Shown here: piece by piece, positions 9,757 through 18,350 of the stretch
How the letters are laid out: every line of letters starts with the position of its first letter
How positions within the stretch are numbered: position 1 is the first letter of the stretch
Assembly (NCBI RefSeq): GCF_051233475.1
Contig: NZ_JBKFGH010000004.1
Span: 186,001-250,000 of the forward strand
Origin: Bacillus_BU sp051233475
Lineage (GTDB): Bacteria > Bacillota > Bacilli > Bacillales > Cytobacillaceae
Direction of reading: 5' to 3'
DNA: 64,000 bases
The notes under the pieces: generated by a model
What the model was told of the DNA's origin: nothing
Seen by the model: only the letters and a program-made list of their open reading frames with translations
Database searches by the model: none
Made by a program: the position numbers and the translations under genes

Positions 9757-9793
9757 AAAACTATCGACCGCCCATTGGTTTGATAGTTTTTTT
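9757..9793 (+). terminator. Intrinsic terminator after the phosphoglycosyl transferase gene
   Basis: The stem AAACTATCGACC / GGTTTGATAGTTT with one bulged base is followed by TTTTTTT. It lies between the sugar transferase and the aminotransferase genes. Confidence 0.75.
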
Positions 9794-9825
9794 GCGTTAT
9801 TAGGAAAATTAAAGGAGTGTTTAAT

Positions 9826-10983
9826 ATGTTGATAGATAAAGAAAAAATATACCTTTCATTGGCTCATATGAGTGGAAATGAACAAAAATATATAAATGAG
9901 GCGTTTGAAACCAACTGGATCACTCCCTTAGGTCCAAATGTCGATGCTTTTGAAATAGAAACGGCGTCATTTGTTGGAGTGAAAGCAGCCGTTGCAGTAA
10001 GTTCAGGAACTGCGGCCATTCACTTGGCCCTTCAATTATTGGATGTTGGTCCTGACGATAGAGTGTTTTGTTCAACTCTTACTTTTGTGGCTAGTGCAAA
10101 TCCAATATTGTATCAAGGTGCAGAACCTGTATTTATAGATTCAGAACCTGAAACGTGGAATATGTCTCCGCAAGCATTAGAACGTGCTTTAAAGGAAGCT
10201 GCTATAGAAGGTAAGCTACCTAAAGCAGTAATCGTTGTTCACTTATATGGTCAAAGTGCAAAAATGGATGAAATTTCGTATTTATGTAATAAATATAACA
10301 TTCCAATAATTGAAGATGCTGCTGAATCCCTGGGCTCCACTTATAAAGGAAAAGCAAGTGGAACAATGGGCACATTCGGAATATATTCCTTCAACGGCAA
10401 TAAAATCATAACTACATCTGGCGGTGGAATGCTGGTATCCAACAATAGGGATGCGATAGAAAAAGCACGTTTCTTGGCAACTCAGGCAAAAGATTCAGCC
10501 CCATATTATCAACACAGCATAATGGGTTTTAATTATCGGATGAGCAATATTTTAGCTGGAATTGGTAGAGCTCAATTAGAAGTATTAAATGAAAGAGTGA
10601 GAGATAGGAGGGCAATTTTTGATTATTATTATCAAAAATTATCTAACTTACCAGGAATAACTTTTATGAATGAGCTCAAAGATACACAATCTAATCGCTG
10701 GTTAACCACTATTTTAGTAGAAGAAAAAGATGCAGGAATCTCTTGTGAGTCTTTATTAAAGAACCTTTCAGAAGAAAATATTGAGGCTCGACATGTATGG
10801 AAGCCACTACATTTGCAGCCTTTATTTAAAGGTACTGCATATTATTCACATAGTGAAAATGAAAATGTTGCTGAATTATTATTTGAAAAAGGAATATGTC
10901 TCCCGTCTGGCTCTGGAATGACAAAGGAACAGCAAGAGCGGGTAATAAATTTTATTCTTAATATCATAAAAGTAAGGGTATAA
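9826..10983 (+). CDS. epsN: DegT/DnrJ/EryC1 sugar aminotransferase (EpsN-like)
   Basis: 385 aa PLP enzyme. It shows VAVSSGTAAIHLAL, HLYGQSAKMD, IIEDAAESLGS and the PLP lysine in FNGNKIITTSGGGM (K193), then ARFLATQAKD and YNYRMSN-like FNYRMSNI. EpsN/PglE-type enzymes convert a UDP-4-keto-6-deoxy-HexNAc to the 4-amino sugar. I chose ATG 9826 because AAAGGAG at 9811-9817 is 8 bases upstream; the frame also opens at GTG 9817, inside that site. The 4,6-dehydratase that would make its substrate is not in the window. Its amine product is a natural acceptor for the acyl/aminoacyl modules downstream. Confidence 0.92.
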   Translation: MLIDKEKIYLSLAHMSGNEQKYINEAFETNWITPLGPNVDAFEIETASFVGVKAAVAVSSGTAAIHLALQLLDVGPDDRVFCSTLTFVASANPILYQGAEPVFIDSEPETWNMSPQALERALKEAAIEGKLPKAVIVVHLYGQSAKMDEISYLCNKYNIPIIEDAAESLGSTYKGKASGTMGTFGIYSFNGNKIITTSGGGMLVSNNRDAIEKARFLATQAKDSAPYYQHSIMGFNYRMSNILAGIGRAQLEVLNERVRDRRAIFDYYYQKLSNLPGITFMNELKDTQSNRWLTTILVEEKDAGISCESLLKNLSEENIEARHVWKPLHLQPLFKGTAYYSHSENENVAELLFEKGICLPSGSGMTKEQQERVINFILNIIKVRV

Positions 10984-11012
10984 AAACAAAACTCCTAATA
11001 AGGAAGGTAATT

Positions 11013-12062
11013 ATGAACATAATAATAATAGGGTGTCATAGGGGGCTAACTAGATGTGTTATAAAAAGTCTTAAAAATACTAGAATGAAATTTTTATTTA
11101 TCGGTACCAATGAGCTAACTAAATCAGTGGCACTATCCAAGTTTTGTAAATCATGTCATGAGATAGAAGAAAAAGATTTACATATTGATAGTATCACCCT
11201 TATTGAGATTATCAAGACAAAAATGAGTACTAAAGAGAAAAATTTTATTATACCTACTGGTATTCGTTCTACATTGTATGTCAGCAAGTATGCAAGAGTA
11301 ATTGATGATATCGAAAATTGCTTTCCTATTTCAGATTACAATATATTGAAAATGCTAAATAATAAATGGGATTTCTATTCCTTCCTAATGAAGCATAATA
11401 TCGCCACACCGATGACAAAACTATTAGAAACCGAAGAAACACAAATAAAAAATAACGACTTATTTTTTCCGGTTATTACCAAGCCGCTCGATAGTGAAAA
11501 TTCACAAAATGTTATACGGTCAGACAACTATGAGGAATTATTTGAAGTTACAAGAAGAACTAATACTCAATTATTGGTTCAAGAATTTATCCCAGGTTAC
11601 GATGTAAACTTGTGTATCTTCAGCATAAATGGAAAAATTAACGCTTGGACTATTAATAGTAGAACAGATAAGGGGTTAGTATTTGAGGAAAATAAAGAAA
11701 TCCTACAAATTGGAGAAGCGATAGTAGAAATTTTAAATTTTACAGGATTAATTCACTTTGATTTAAGGATAAATAAACAAGATGGAATAATTAAAGTCAT
11801 TGAATGTAATCCAAGAGTTTGGGGAAGCATTCTTCATTCAGTTTATGCGGGTGTAAACTTTTTGGAGTTAGCGGTTAATTCTCAAAATAGTACATTTAAT
11901 AAAATTGAACCTGGTACTGTTTCTTTAAACAAAATTTCACTTATGAATAACTTAAAAGATCTCTCTATAACAAGTAAGGATATTAAATCAATATTTATCC
12001 AAGCTAAATACTTCTTTAGTGATCCTATTTATGAGTTGGACTTCGTTATTAATAACAAATGA
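11013..12062 (+). CDS. ATP-grasp ligase-like protein
   Basis: 349 aa. An N-terminal Rossmann-like pre-grasp part (MNIIIIGCHRGLTRC) precedes the ATP-grasp fold: ATP-binding Lys in FPVITKPLDSENS (K157), VQEFIPGYDVNL, and the Mg-binding block IKVIECNPRVWGS (E264, N266). Such proteins join a carboxylate, activated as acylphosphate, to an amine or thiol. It follows the aminotransferase after 29 bases, so a role in decorating the amino sugar, for example with an amino acid, is possible. It is only distantly similar to the second ATP-grasp protein at 21.7 kb. Substrates unknown. Confidence 0.8.
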   Translation: MNIIIIGCHRGLTRCVIKSLKNTRMKFLFIGTNELTKSVALSKFCKSCHEIEEKDLHIDSITLIEIIKTKMSTKEKNFIIPTGIRSTLYVSKYARVIDDIENCFPISDYNILKMLNNKWDFYSFLMKHNIATPMTKLLETEETQIKNNDLFFPVITKPLDSENSQNVIRSDNYEELFEVTRRTNTQLLVQEFIPGYDVNLCIFSINGKINAWTINSRTDKGLVFEENKEILQIGEAIVEILNFTGLIHFDLRINKQDGIIKVIECNPRVWGSILHSVYAGVNFLELAVNSQNSTFNKIEPGTVSLNKISLMNNLKDLSITSKDIKSIFIQAKYFFSDPIYELDFVINNK

Positions 12063-12127
12063 TTGTAAGGATATGAAATTAGCAATGCATTTACTGTGTC
12101 TCCCAAAAAGAGGGGGGAAGAGAAAAA

Positions 12128-12676
12128 GTGGTAGCAGGAAAACTTGGTTTGCTGTTCAAAAAATTATTTCATGTATATAGATCAAGACTTTATTCAATAC
12201 ACTTTGGGGATGAAAAGAATATCAATCCGAAAATTAATATATCATTTAAACCAATTAACGATGAAAACTATTCTCTTGTAAAGACATTTCGGGGTGATGA
12301 ATATATTAAAGAATTCAAAGAAATGTTGAATTTGAATGATTTTGGACTGTATGTATATGTTAATGAGGAACCTGTGGGCTATGGTTGGGCGAAGTTAAAA
12401 AACTCAAAAGACTATTTTTATATTATAAACAATTGTTACCTGTGCCGTTTTTTTGTCTCACCGGACTATAGAGGCTTAAATATTTATCCAAGCATAATAA
12501 AAGAAATAATGACTATTATCAATAAAGAATACGGAATAAGAAAGTTTTATATTGCTGTAGATAAAACAAACGTTTCATCTATTAATGGAATTACTAAAGT
12601 AGGTTTCAAATTCAGGAAAGAACACCGATTCATAAGAGGCTGTAAGATGACTTTAAAAAAGTATCAACTAAGCTAG
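12128..12676 (+). CDS. GNAT-family N-acyltransferase
   Basis: 182 aa. The GTG start is preceded by AGGGGGGAAG (12111-12120). The middle has VNEEPVGYGWAK and the C-terminal half RFFVSPDYRGLNIYPSIIK, a GNAT acyl-CoA pyrophosphate loop in a variant form, followed by VDKTNVSSINGITKVGF. Its position between an ATP-grasp ligase and a KAS III/ACP module makes an acyl-CoA or acyl-ACP dependent transfer to an amino sugar plausible. The donor and acceptor are not shown by sequence. Confidence 0.75.
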   Translation: MVAGKLGLLFKKLFHVYRSRLYSIHFGDEKNINPKINISFKPINDENYSLVKTFRGDEYIKEFKEMLNLNDFGLYVYVNEEPVGYGWAKLKNSKDYFYIINNCYLCRFFVSPDYRGLNIYPSIIKEIMTIINKEYGIRKFYIAVDKTNVSSINGITKVGFKFRKEHRFIRGCKMTLKKYQLS

Positions 12677-12821
12677 CATATGTCTTACTAAATAAGATAC
12701 AACAATTTTTGGGCATTCGTGTTCTTTTTAAGGAGGGATTTTAACTTGAATATTCATTAGATAGATTACTTAAAGGAGTTAATAACTTCAAGATTTATCA
12801 AAAAGGACGGGTGATAAAAAA

Positions 12822-13874
12822 GTGAAGGCAAAGTTTACTACCTCAATAATTAAGGGAATAGCTGCAGCAATCCCAAAAGATATTCTTGGTCTCATCTCAT
12901 TAGGTTCACAATACGGAAATGAAGAGGTTAAGAGAATCATAGCAAGTACTGGCGTTGAGCAAGTTCGAGTAGCTCGAAATGACCAGTGTACATCAGATTT
13001 ATGTGCTGCAGCAGCTAAAGAGTTGTTTTCAAAACTTGAAATAGAGCCTTCAACAATAGATGGGATTGTTTTTGTTTCTCAAACCCCTGATTATAAGATG
13101 CCTGCTACAAGTGTTTTATTGCAGCATCGACTTGGTTTGCCTAAAACAGCTGTTGCAATTGATATAAATTACGGTTGTTCTGGCTTTGTATATGGTCTAT
13201 ATCAAGCGTTTATGATGGTTGAAGCAGGTGGCTGTGAAAGAGTATTACTTTGTGTGGGTGATACTTCCACAAAAATGGTTCATCCAGGTGACCGTTCCGT
13301 AAGAATGGTTTTCGGTGATGGAGGCAGTGCAACACTTATTGAAAAAGGAGAATCTACCTCACATTTCATATTAAAATCAGATGGAGCTGGTGCAGAATAT
13401 TTGATAATACCTGCAGGTGGATCACGAAAGCCACTTAGTGAAGAAACATCGATTCCTTTTGAAGCAGAGGATGGGAATATTCGAAATGAAGAAACTGTTC
13501 GGATGAATGGGATGGAAATAATGACTTTCGCTTTAAGAGAAGTTCCACTTATGATAGATGAGTTGCTTGATAGTTCGGGATGGAAGAAAGAAGATGTAGG
13601 AACGTTTGCACTCCATCAAGCGAATAAGTTTATGTTGGATTATTTGAGAAAAAAAATGAAACTACAAAAGAATTCAGTGCCAATAGCTGTATCAAATGTA
13701 GGCAATACTGGTCCTGCTTCTATACCTTTAATGTTATCGATAAAACACAAGGAACTATCTGAGAGTAATCAACTTCAAAAAGTGGTTTGTTGTGGCTTTG
13801 GAGTAGGGTTATCATGGGCATCTTGTTCACTGGACTTATCTTCAACTTACATTTTAGATCCAATTGAAGTGTAA
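12822..13874 (+). CDS. 3-oxoacyl-ACP synthase III (FabH-like KAS III)
   Basis: 350 aa with the full KAS III triad: Cys119 in INYGCSGFVYG, His265 in ALHQANKFM and Asn295 in VSNVGNTGPAS. The C-terminal glycine-rich loop CCGFGVGLSW is present. The start is GTG 12822 behind AAGGACGGGTGA. KAS III enzymes condense an acyl-CoA with malonyl-ACP, or transfer acyl groups. It is unlikely to be the housekeeping fabH because it is in an operon with a dedicated carrier protein, an SDR and an AMP-ligase. A short 3-oxoacyl-ACP product is the simplest expectation. Confidence 0.9.
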   Translation: MKAKFTTSIIKGIAAAIPKDILGLISLGSQYGNEEVKRIIASTGVEQVRVARNDQCTSDLCAAAAKELFSKLEIEPSTIDGIVFVSQTPDYKMPATSVLLQHRLGLPKTAVAIDINYGCSGFVYGLYQAFMMVEAGGCERVLLCVGDTSTKMVHPGDRSVRMVFGDGGSATLIEKGESTSHFILKSDGAGAEYLIIPAGGSRKPLSEETSIPFEAEDGNIRNEETVRMNGMEIMTFALREVPLMIDELLDSSGWKKEDVGTFALHQANKFMLDYLRKKMKLQKNSVPIAVSNVGNTGPASIPLMLSIKHKELSESNQLQKVVCCGFGVGLSWASCSLDLSSTYILDPIEV

Positions 13875-13901
13875 TTAATTTAAAGGAAAGAGGAATATAA
13901 A

Positions 13902-14216
13902 ATGCGTGATAAAATCTACAATTTAGTTCTTTCGGAAATTGAGGAATTTAATGATATTTTTAATAAAAACATACCAGTCCAATTTGGCAATGATACGCCT
14001 TTATATGGAAAAGAAGGAGTTTTAGATTCATTAGGCCTGGTTTCCTTAATTGTCATGATTGAACAGGCAATTGAAGATGAACTCAATGTGTCACTAATTT
14101 TGGCAGATGAGAAGGCTATGTCTCAAAAAACCAGTCCGTTTTTGAATATCGGTCTACTAGTTGATTATATTAATAGTTTAATGGAAGAGGAGATGGCAGC
14201 GTGGACAGACCGATAA
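13902..14216 (+). CDS. Acyl carrier protein (first of two in the cluster)
   Basis: 104 aa, acidic and helical. The sequence GKEGVLDSLGLVSLIVMIEQ has the DSL motif with phosphopantetheine Ser43. The ribosome site AAAGGAAAGAGG precedes ATG 13902. It lies 27 bases after the KAS III gene and overlaps the SDR gene by 16 bases, so the three are one translational unit. It is longer than a typical 80-aa ACP because of an insertion after helix 2 (about residues 65-82). It presumably carries the acyl chain made by the KAS III and SDR. Confidence 0.85.
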   Translation: MRDKIYNLVLSEIEEFNDIFNKNIPVQFGNDTPLYGKEGVLDSLGLVSLIVMIEQAIEDELNVSLILADEKAMSQKTSPFLNIGLLVDYINSLMEEEMAAWTDR

Positions 14217-14899
14217 CCTTAATAACTGGAACCCGGAAAGGAATCGGCAAGTATTTAGCTGAACATTATGTACGGAAAGGGCATCTTGTTATTGGATGCA
14301 GCAGAAATGAATTGAATTGGAGCCTAGAAGGGTATGAGCACTACGAAGTAGATGTTACAGATGAGGCAGGGGTAAAAGTATTATTTTCAACGATTAAAAA
14401 AAAATATGGAAGATTAGACCATTTGATCAACAACGCTGGTGTAGCATCCATGAATCATTTTATTCTGACTCCTGTATCAACAGTAAATAAGATTTTGAAT
14501 ACCAATGTTATCGGAACTTTCCTCTTTTGTAGAGAAGCATCAAAGCTTATGCAAAAAAGAAGATACGGCAGGATTGTCAATTTCACAACAGTAGCTGCTC
14601 CTCTAAAGCTTGATGGTGAATCAATATATATAGCATCGAAAGCGGCTGTTATTTCATTTACGGAAGTTATTGCAAGGGAGTTAGCTTCTTATGGAATAAC
14701 TGTAAATTCGATCGGACCTACTCCTATCGAAACGGACCTAATTCGTTCAGTTCCTAAGGAAAAATTAGAAGCACTTATCGATAGGCAAGCAATAAAAAGG
14801 TACGGAACGGTAGAAGATGTGGCAAATGCAATAGATTTCTTCCTTCAGAAGGAGAGCTCATTTATAACAGGGCAAACACTATTTCTAGGAGGGGTATAA
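14201..14899 (+). CDS. Short-chain dehydrogenase/reductase (FabG-like)
   Basis: 232 aa classical SDR. Nucleotide motif TGTRKGIG (residues 9-16), NNAG (77-80), Tyr143-x3-Lys147 in YIASK, and NSIGPTPIETD after it. The usual catalytic Ser is replaced by Thr in IVNFTTV (T129/T130); Thr can serve here, but this is a deviation. The GTG start is behind AGAGGAG at 14186-14192. In this operon the expected reaction is NAD(P)H reduction of the 3-oxoacyl-ACP to 3-hydroxyacyl-ACP. Its stop overlaps the AMP-ligase start (TAATG). Confidence 0.88.
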   Translation: MDRPITLITGTRKGIGKYLAEHYVRKGHLVIGCSRNELNWSLEGYEHYEVDVTDEAGVKVLFSTIKKKYGRLDHLINNAGVASMNHFILTPVSTVNKILNTNVIGTFLFCREASKLMQKRRYGRIVNFTTVAAPLKLDGESIYIASKAAVISFTEVIARELASYGITVNSIGPTPIETDLIRSVPKEKLEALIDRQAIKRYGTVEDVANAIDFFLQKESSFITGQTLFLGGV

Positions 14900-16242
14900 T
14901 GTTTATCGATTTTTTATTGGAACAATTTGAAGGAAATTCAGGTAAAGAGGCTATCATTTGGCAAGATGAGACCTATACATACCTGGAAATCCTTGAACTC
15001 TATCGGAACTGGAAAATGAAATTAGAAAATGAAAAACTTCCTGTGGGAAGCGTGGTTGCATTAGATGCGGACTTTTCCCCGGCGTCTATTGGTTTGTTGC
15101 TCGCATTAATTGAATCTAAATGCATTATTGCTTTGTTAAGTAAAGCTGTAAAGGAAAAGAAAAAGGAATTTTGTGAAATTGCAGAAGCAGAATATATAAT
15201 TTCATTTAGTTCTGATGATAATGTTTCGGTCATTAAACAAGAAACGAAAGCAGGGCATGAAATTCATGCTAAGCTTCGCAAATTAGGACACCCTGGAGTT
15301 ATTCTCTTTTCTTCGGGATCAACGGGTAAAAGTAAAGCAGCAGTCCATGACTTTGTACCATTATTAGAAAAGTTTAAAACTAAAAGACATTCCAAGCGTA
15401 CGATTGCATTTTTACTATTCGATCATATAGGCGGGCTTAATACGATGTTTTATACATTTTCTAATGGCGGCTGCCTAGTAACAGTTCAAGATCGGTCACC
15501 AGATGCCGTTTGCTCTGCAATCGAAAAATATCAGGTTCAGATCTTGCCAACATCACCTACCTTTATCAATTTGATTATGTTAAGTGAATCCTACAAGGGT
15601 CATAATTTTGAAAATCTTGAATTAGTGACTTATGGAACAGAAGTTATGCCAGAAACAACATTAAAGAAGTTTCACTCTTTATTTCCAAATATTCGTCTTC
15701 AGCAGACTTACGGTCTTTCAGAGGTTGGAATACTCCGTTCAAAATCAAAATCCTCCGATTCTCTATGGGTAAAAGTTGGCGGTGAGGAGTTCCAAACTCG
15801 AGTCAGGAATGGAATGTTAGAAATAAAGGCGAAATCTGCTATGCTTGGATATTTAAATGCACCATCTCCTTACTCAGAGGACGGTTGGTTTATGACCCAA
15901 GATCAAGTAGAAGTTGACGGGGAATATATTAAAATTCTAGGCAGGACATCTGAAATCATTAATGTAGGTGGGGAAAAGGTATTTCCGGCGGAGGTGGAGA
16001 GTATTATCCAGTTGATGGAAGGTGTTCAGGAGGTTGTTGTTAGCTGTGAAGCTAACCCAATCACGGGTCAAATGGTTAAAGCTTCTATCAAACTATCAAC
16101 ATCTGAAAGTATAAAGGATTTCAGAGTACGTTTACTTAATTTTTGTAATGATAAATTGCCTAGATATAAAATTCCTCAGAAACTTATATTAGTTGATAAA
16201 TGGATGCATAATGATCGATTTAAAAAAACGAGGACTGTTTAA
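14899..16242 (+). CDS. AMP-dependent acyl ligase (ANL superfamily)
   Basis: 447 aa, short for the family. Conserved cores: phosphate loop LFSSGSTGKSKAAVHD, LQQTYGLSEVGI, DGWFMTQDQVEV, ILGRTSEIINVGGEKVFPAEVE, and a short C-terminal domain ending RFKKTRTV where the catalytic lysine region would be. It activates a carboxylic acid as the adenylate and transfers it to a thiol, in this context probably the ACP encoded two genes upstream. It is coupled to the SDR by a one-base overlap. The acid is unknown; 3-hydroxy or hydroxybenzoate-like acids cannot be told apart by eye. Confidence 0.88.
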   Translation: MFIDFLLEQFEGNSGKEAIIWQDETYTYLEILELYRNWKMKLENEKLPVGSVVALDADFSPASIGLLLALIESKCIIALLSKAVKEKKKEFCEIAEAEYIISFSSDDNVSVIKQETKAGHEIHAKLRKLGHPGVILFSSGSTGKSKAAVHDFVPLLEKFKTKRHSKRTIAFLLFDHIGGLNTMFYTFSNGGCLVTVQDRSPDAVCSAIEKYQVQILPTSPTFINLIMLSESYKGHNFENLELVTYGTEVMPETTLKKFHSLFPNIRLQQTYGLSEVGILRSKSKSSDSLWVKVGGEEFQTRVRNGMLEIKAKSAMLGYLNAPSPYSEDGWFMTQDQVEVDGEYIKILGRTSEIINVGGEKVFPAEVESIIQLMEGVQEVVVSCEANPITGQMVKASIKLSTSESIKDFRVRLLNFCNDKLPRYKIPQKLILVDKWMHNDRFKKTRTV

Positions 16243-16299
16243 TATTTAAAAGCAAAATGGACGACGAGGCCATATAGGGTGGAATATGGAGGTGATTTT

Positions 16300-18288
16300 T
16301 TGGAAAAAGGTAATAATAGTCGATGGATCGTTTTCATTTTGAAATTATTTATTATTACTATCCTTATTTATTGGGGGTTCAACAAAATAATAAAAATACC
16401 GAATCAACATGTATTTGATTTTTTACTACAAAATTTGGAAGGTGAAACCCCATCTGGATCTCCTTCTTCGTTAACTTTAAATGGAACAAGTTATGACTTA
16501 AAACCTAAGGAAAACTATCGGTTAGTTGTAACTGCTAATTATTCAAATGGATCTAGTAAAAAAGTCACAAATGAAAGCCTTTTTTCTACATCAAACAAGA
16601 AAGTTGCTATGGTAAATACTTCTGGTGTAATTTCTGCAGTAGGTTCAGGATTTGCTAGTATTACAGTCAAATATGAAGGTGAAACCAAAACAATTCCTGT
16701 GTCAGTATCCAGGAATGGTAAACAGGTAAATGTAAAAGATTTTGGTGCTAAGGGGGACGGAATTCATGATGATACGGATGCCTTCCAAGATGCAATAGAC
16801 AATTTATCGAAAAAAGGTGGAGGGGATGTCATTATTCCGATAGGAACCTATATTTTACAACCTATCTTCCTTAAATCCAAGGTTAATCTTGTAGGTGAAA
16901 ATCGTGATAACGTCATTATAAAACTATCTGATCATGCACCAGATGACTATACTCGTGTCATAAACTTGATAAATACAAGTAATACAAAGATTCAGAACAT
17001 AACATGTGATGGGAATAATAAAAACCATCCTAATGGAATAGAACACATGCACTGTATCTTTGCTTGGGATAGCAAAAAGATATTAATTGATAATAATCGA
17101 CTAATTAATGCTGTCGGGGACGGAATCTCTATTTCAGGATCATCAAAAACAAGTAATTACGTCATAATTTCAAACAATATTTTAAAAAATAATCGGCGCT
17201 CAAATATTGTGTTGGAACAAGTTAATAATCTTGAAATCTTTAATAATATTAGCACATCAAATATAGGACGTCCGGCCCTGCATTTTGAGCCATGGGAAGA
17301 AATGTCTTTCTATAACGCAGAAATTCATGATAATTCGTTTATTTCTAATACAGAGGGATATTGTGTTCAACTTGAAGGTGGAAAGGATTCAGGGAATTTC
17401 TACCATAATGTTGATTTTTATGACAATACGGTAAACTGTCCTAATGGCCAATTTCTTGTTATGGAAACAAAAGATGCAAATATTCATCATAATACGCTTG
17501 ATGTTTCATCCGTATTTGTTTGGATTAAAAATGAAGACCTTAAAATTAGTAAAAATAAGATAGACTCAAAAAATGGCATTGTAATTGAAGGGACATGGGG
17601 GATGCTTTCTAAAAGAACCCATATTTCTGATAATATTATCAACACTTCAGGTTATGGCGTTCACATTATAGCTGGTGCGCGGGATACTAAGATTATTCGA
17701 AATAAATTTACCGGTTCTGGAGTTAATGGGATCTCATTCTTTGCATCAGTTAAGGATATTACCAATACTACAGTAGCGGATAATACGTTTAATAATTTTG
17801 AGTACGGTGTTTTTACGGACTACGATGTATATAATGATATGCGTATTAATGGTTTATTGATTCGGGGGAATAAATTTACAAACCTAAGAGAATACGCGCT
17901 TTTCATAAAGGGAACTACTCGGAATATTACCTTTGATAACAATATTGTAAAAAAAGCTTCGGGTGTATATATTTCTGTAGAGGATCGTCTAATGTCTAAT
18001 ATTAAGATAACTAATAACATAATTTTAGGAGGAAAAAGGGGGATTATTCAAAGACAATACAGTAATGGTGCTTTGAAAGGATTAATTATTTCAGAAAATA
18101 AGATTTCAAATACAACCGATAAAGGTGATAATTATTTAACAGGTGCTGCAATTGAATTAGATCGTAATTCTGAACCACCTACAAATGTTTTAATAAGAAA
18201 TAATGTGTTAACGGATAACGCACAAAACTTTATAACTGTACCTGATTCACTATCAAGGTCTGTTCAAAATAATATTGTTGGGAGGTAG
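16300..18288 (+). CDS. Membrane-anchored Big2 plus right-handed beta-helix (pectate-lyase-fold) protein
   Basis: 662 aa from TTG 16300, chosen because GGAGGT at 16288-16293 lies 6 bases upstream; the frame also opens at GTG 16279. A signal anchor (about residues 10-30) is followed by a bacterial Ig-like Big2 domain (about 50-135; it ends VGSGFASITVKYEG), then a pectate-lyase-3 start VNVKDFGAKGDGIHDDTDAF and many parallel beta-helix repeats rich in Asn and Ile to the C-terminus. Such proteins in exopolysaccharide clusters are usually lyases, hydrolases or epimerases of the polymer on the outside of the membrane. No catalytic residues can be assigned by eye. Confidence 0.85.
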   Translation: MEKGNNSRWIVFILKLFIITILIYWGFNKIIKIPNQHVFDFLLQNLEGETPSGSPSSLTLNGTSYDLKPKENYRLVVTANYSNGSSKKVTNESLFSTSNKKVAMVNTSGVISAVGSGFASITVKYEGETKTIPVSVSRNGKQVNVKDFGAKGDGIHDDTDAFQDAIDNLSKKGGGDVIIPIGTYILQPIFLKSKVNLVGENRDNVIIKLSDHAPDDYTRVINLINTSNTKIQNITCDGNNKNHPNGIEHMHCIFAWDSKKILIDNNRLINAVGDGISISGSSKTSNYVIISNNILKNNRRSNIVLEQVNNLEIFNNISTSNIGRPALHFEPWEEMSFYNAEIHDNSFISNTEGYCVQLEGGKDSGNFYHNVDFYDNTVNCPNGQFLVMETKDANIHHNTLDVSSVFVWIKNEDLKISKNKIDSKNGIVIEGTWGMLSKRTHISDNIINTSGYGVHIIAGARDTKIIRNKFTGSGVNGISFFASVKDITNTTVADNTFNNFEYGVFTDYDVYNDMRINGLLIRGNKFTNLREYALFIKGTTRNITFDNNIVKKASGVYISVEDRLMSNIKITNNIILGGKRGIIQRQYSNGALKGLIISENKISNTTDKGDNYLTGAAIELDRNSEPPTNVLIRNNVLTDNAQNFITVPDSLSRSVQNNIVGR

Positions 18289-18329
18289 TTCGCGGGATCG
18301 AAGAAATTTATTATCCAGGGGGTGATAAA

Positions 18330-18347
18330 ATGAAAAAAAGGAATTGA
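18330..18347 (+). other. Five-codon mini-ORF just upstream of the phosphoesterase gene
   Basis: GGGGGTGATAAA followed by ATG opens the frame Met-Lys-Lys-Arg-Asn-stop, ending 3 bases before the next ATG at 18351. It has a better ribosome site than the real gene, whose own site (AAAGGA) lies inside the mini-ORF. It may couple translation or may be a relic of a start codon. Confidence 0.3.
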
Positions 18348-18350
18348 CCA

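Noticed and set aside
12727..12760. Strong AAGGAGGG followed by TTG upstream of the KAS III gene
   Set aside because: The frame ends after three codons; it may be a relic start, but no gene can be supported.
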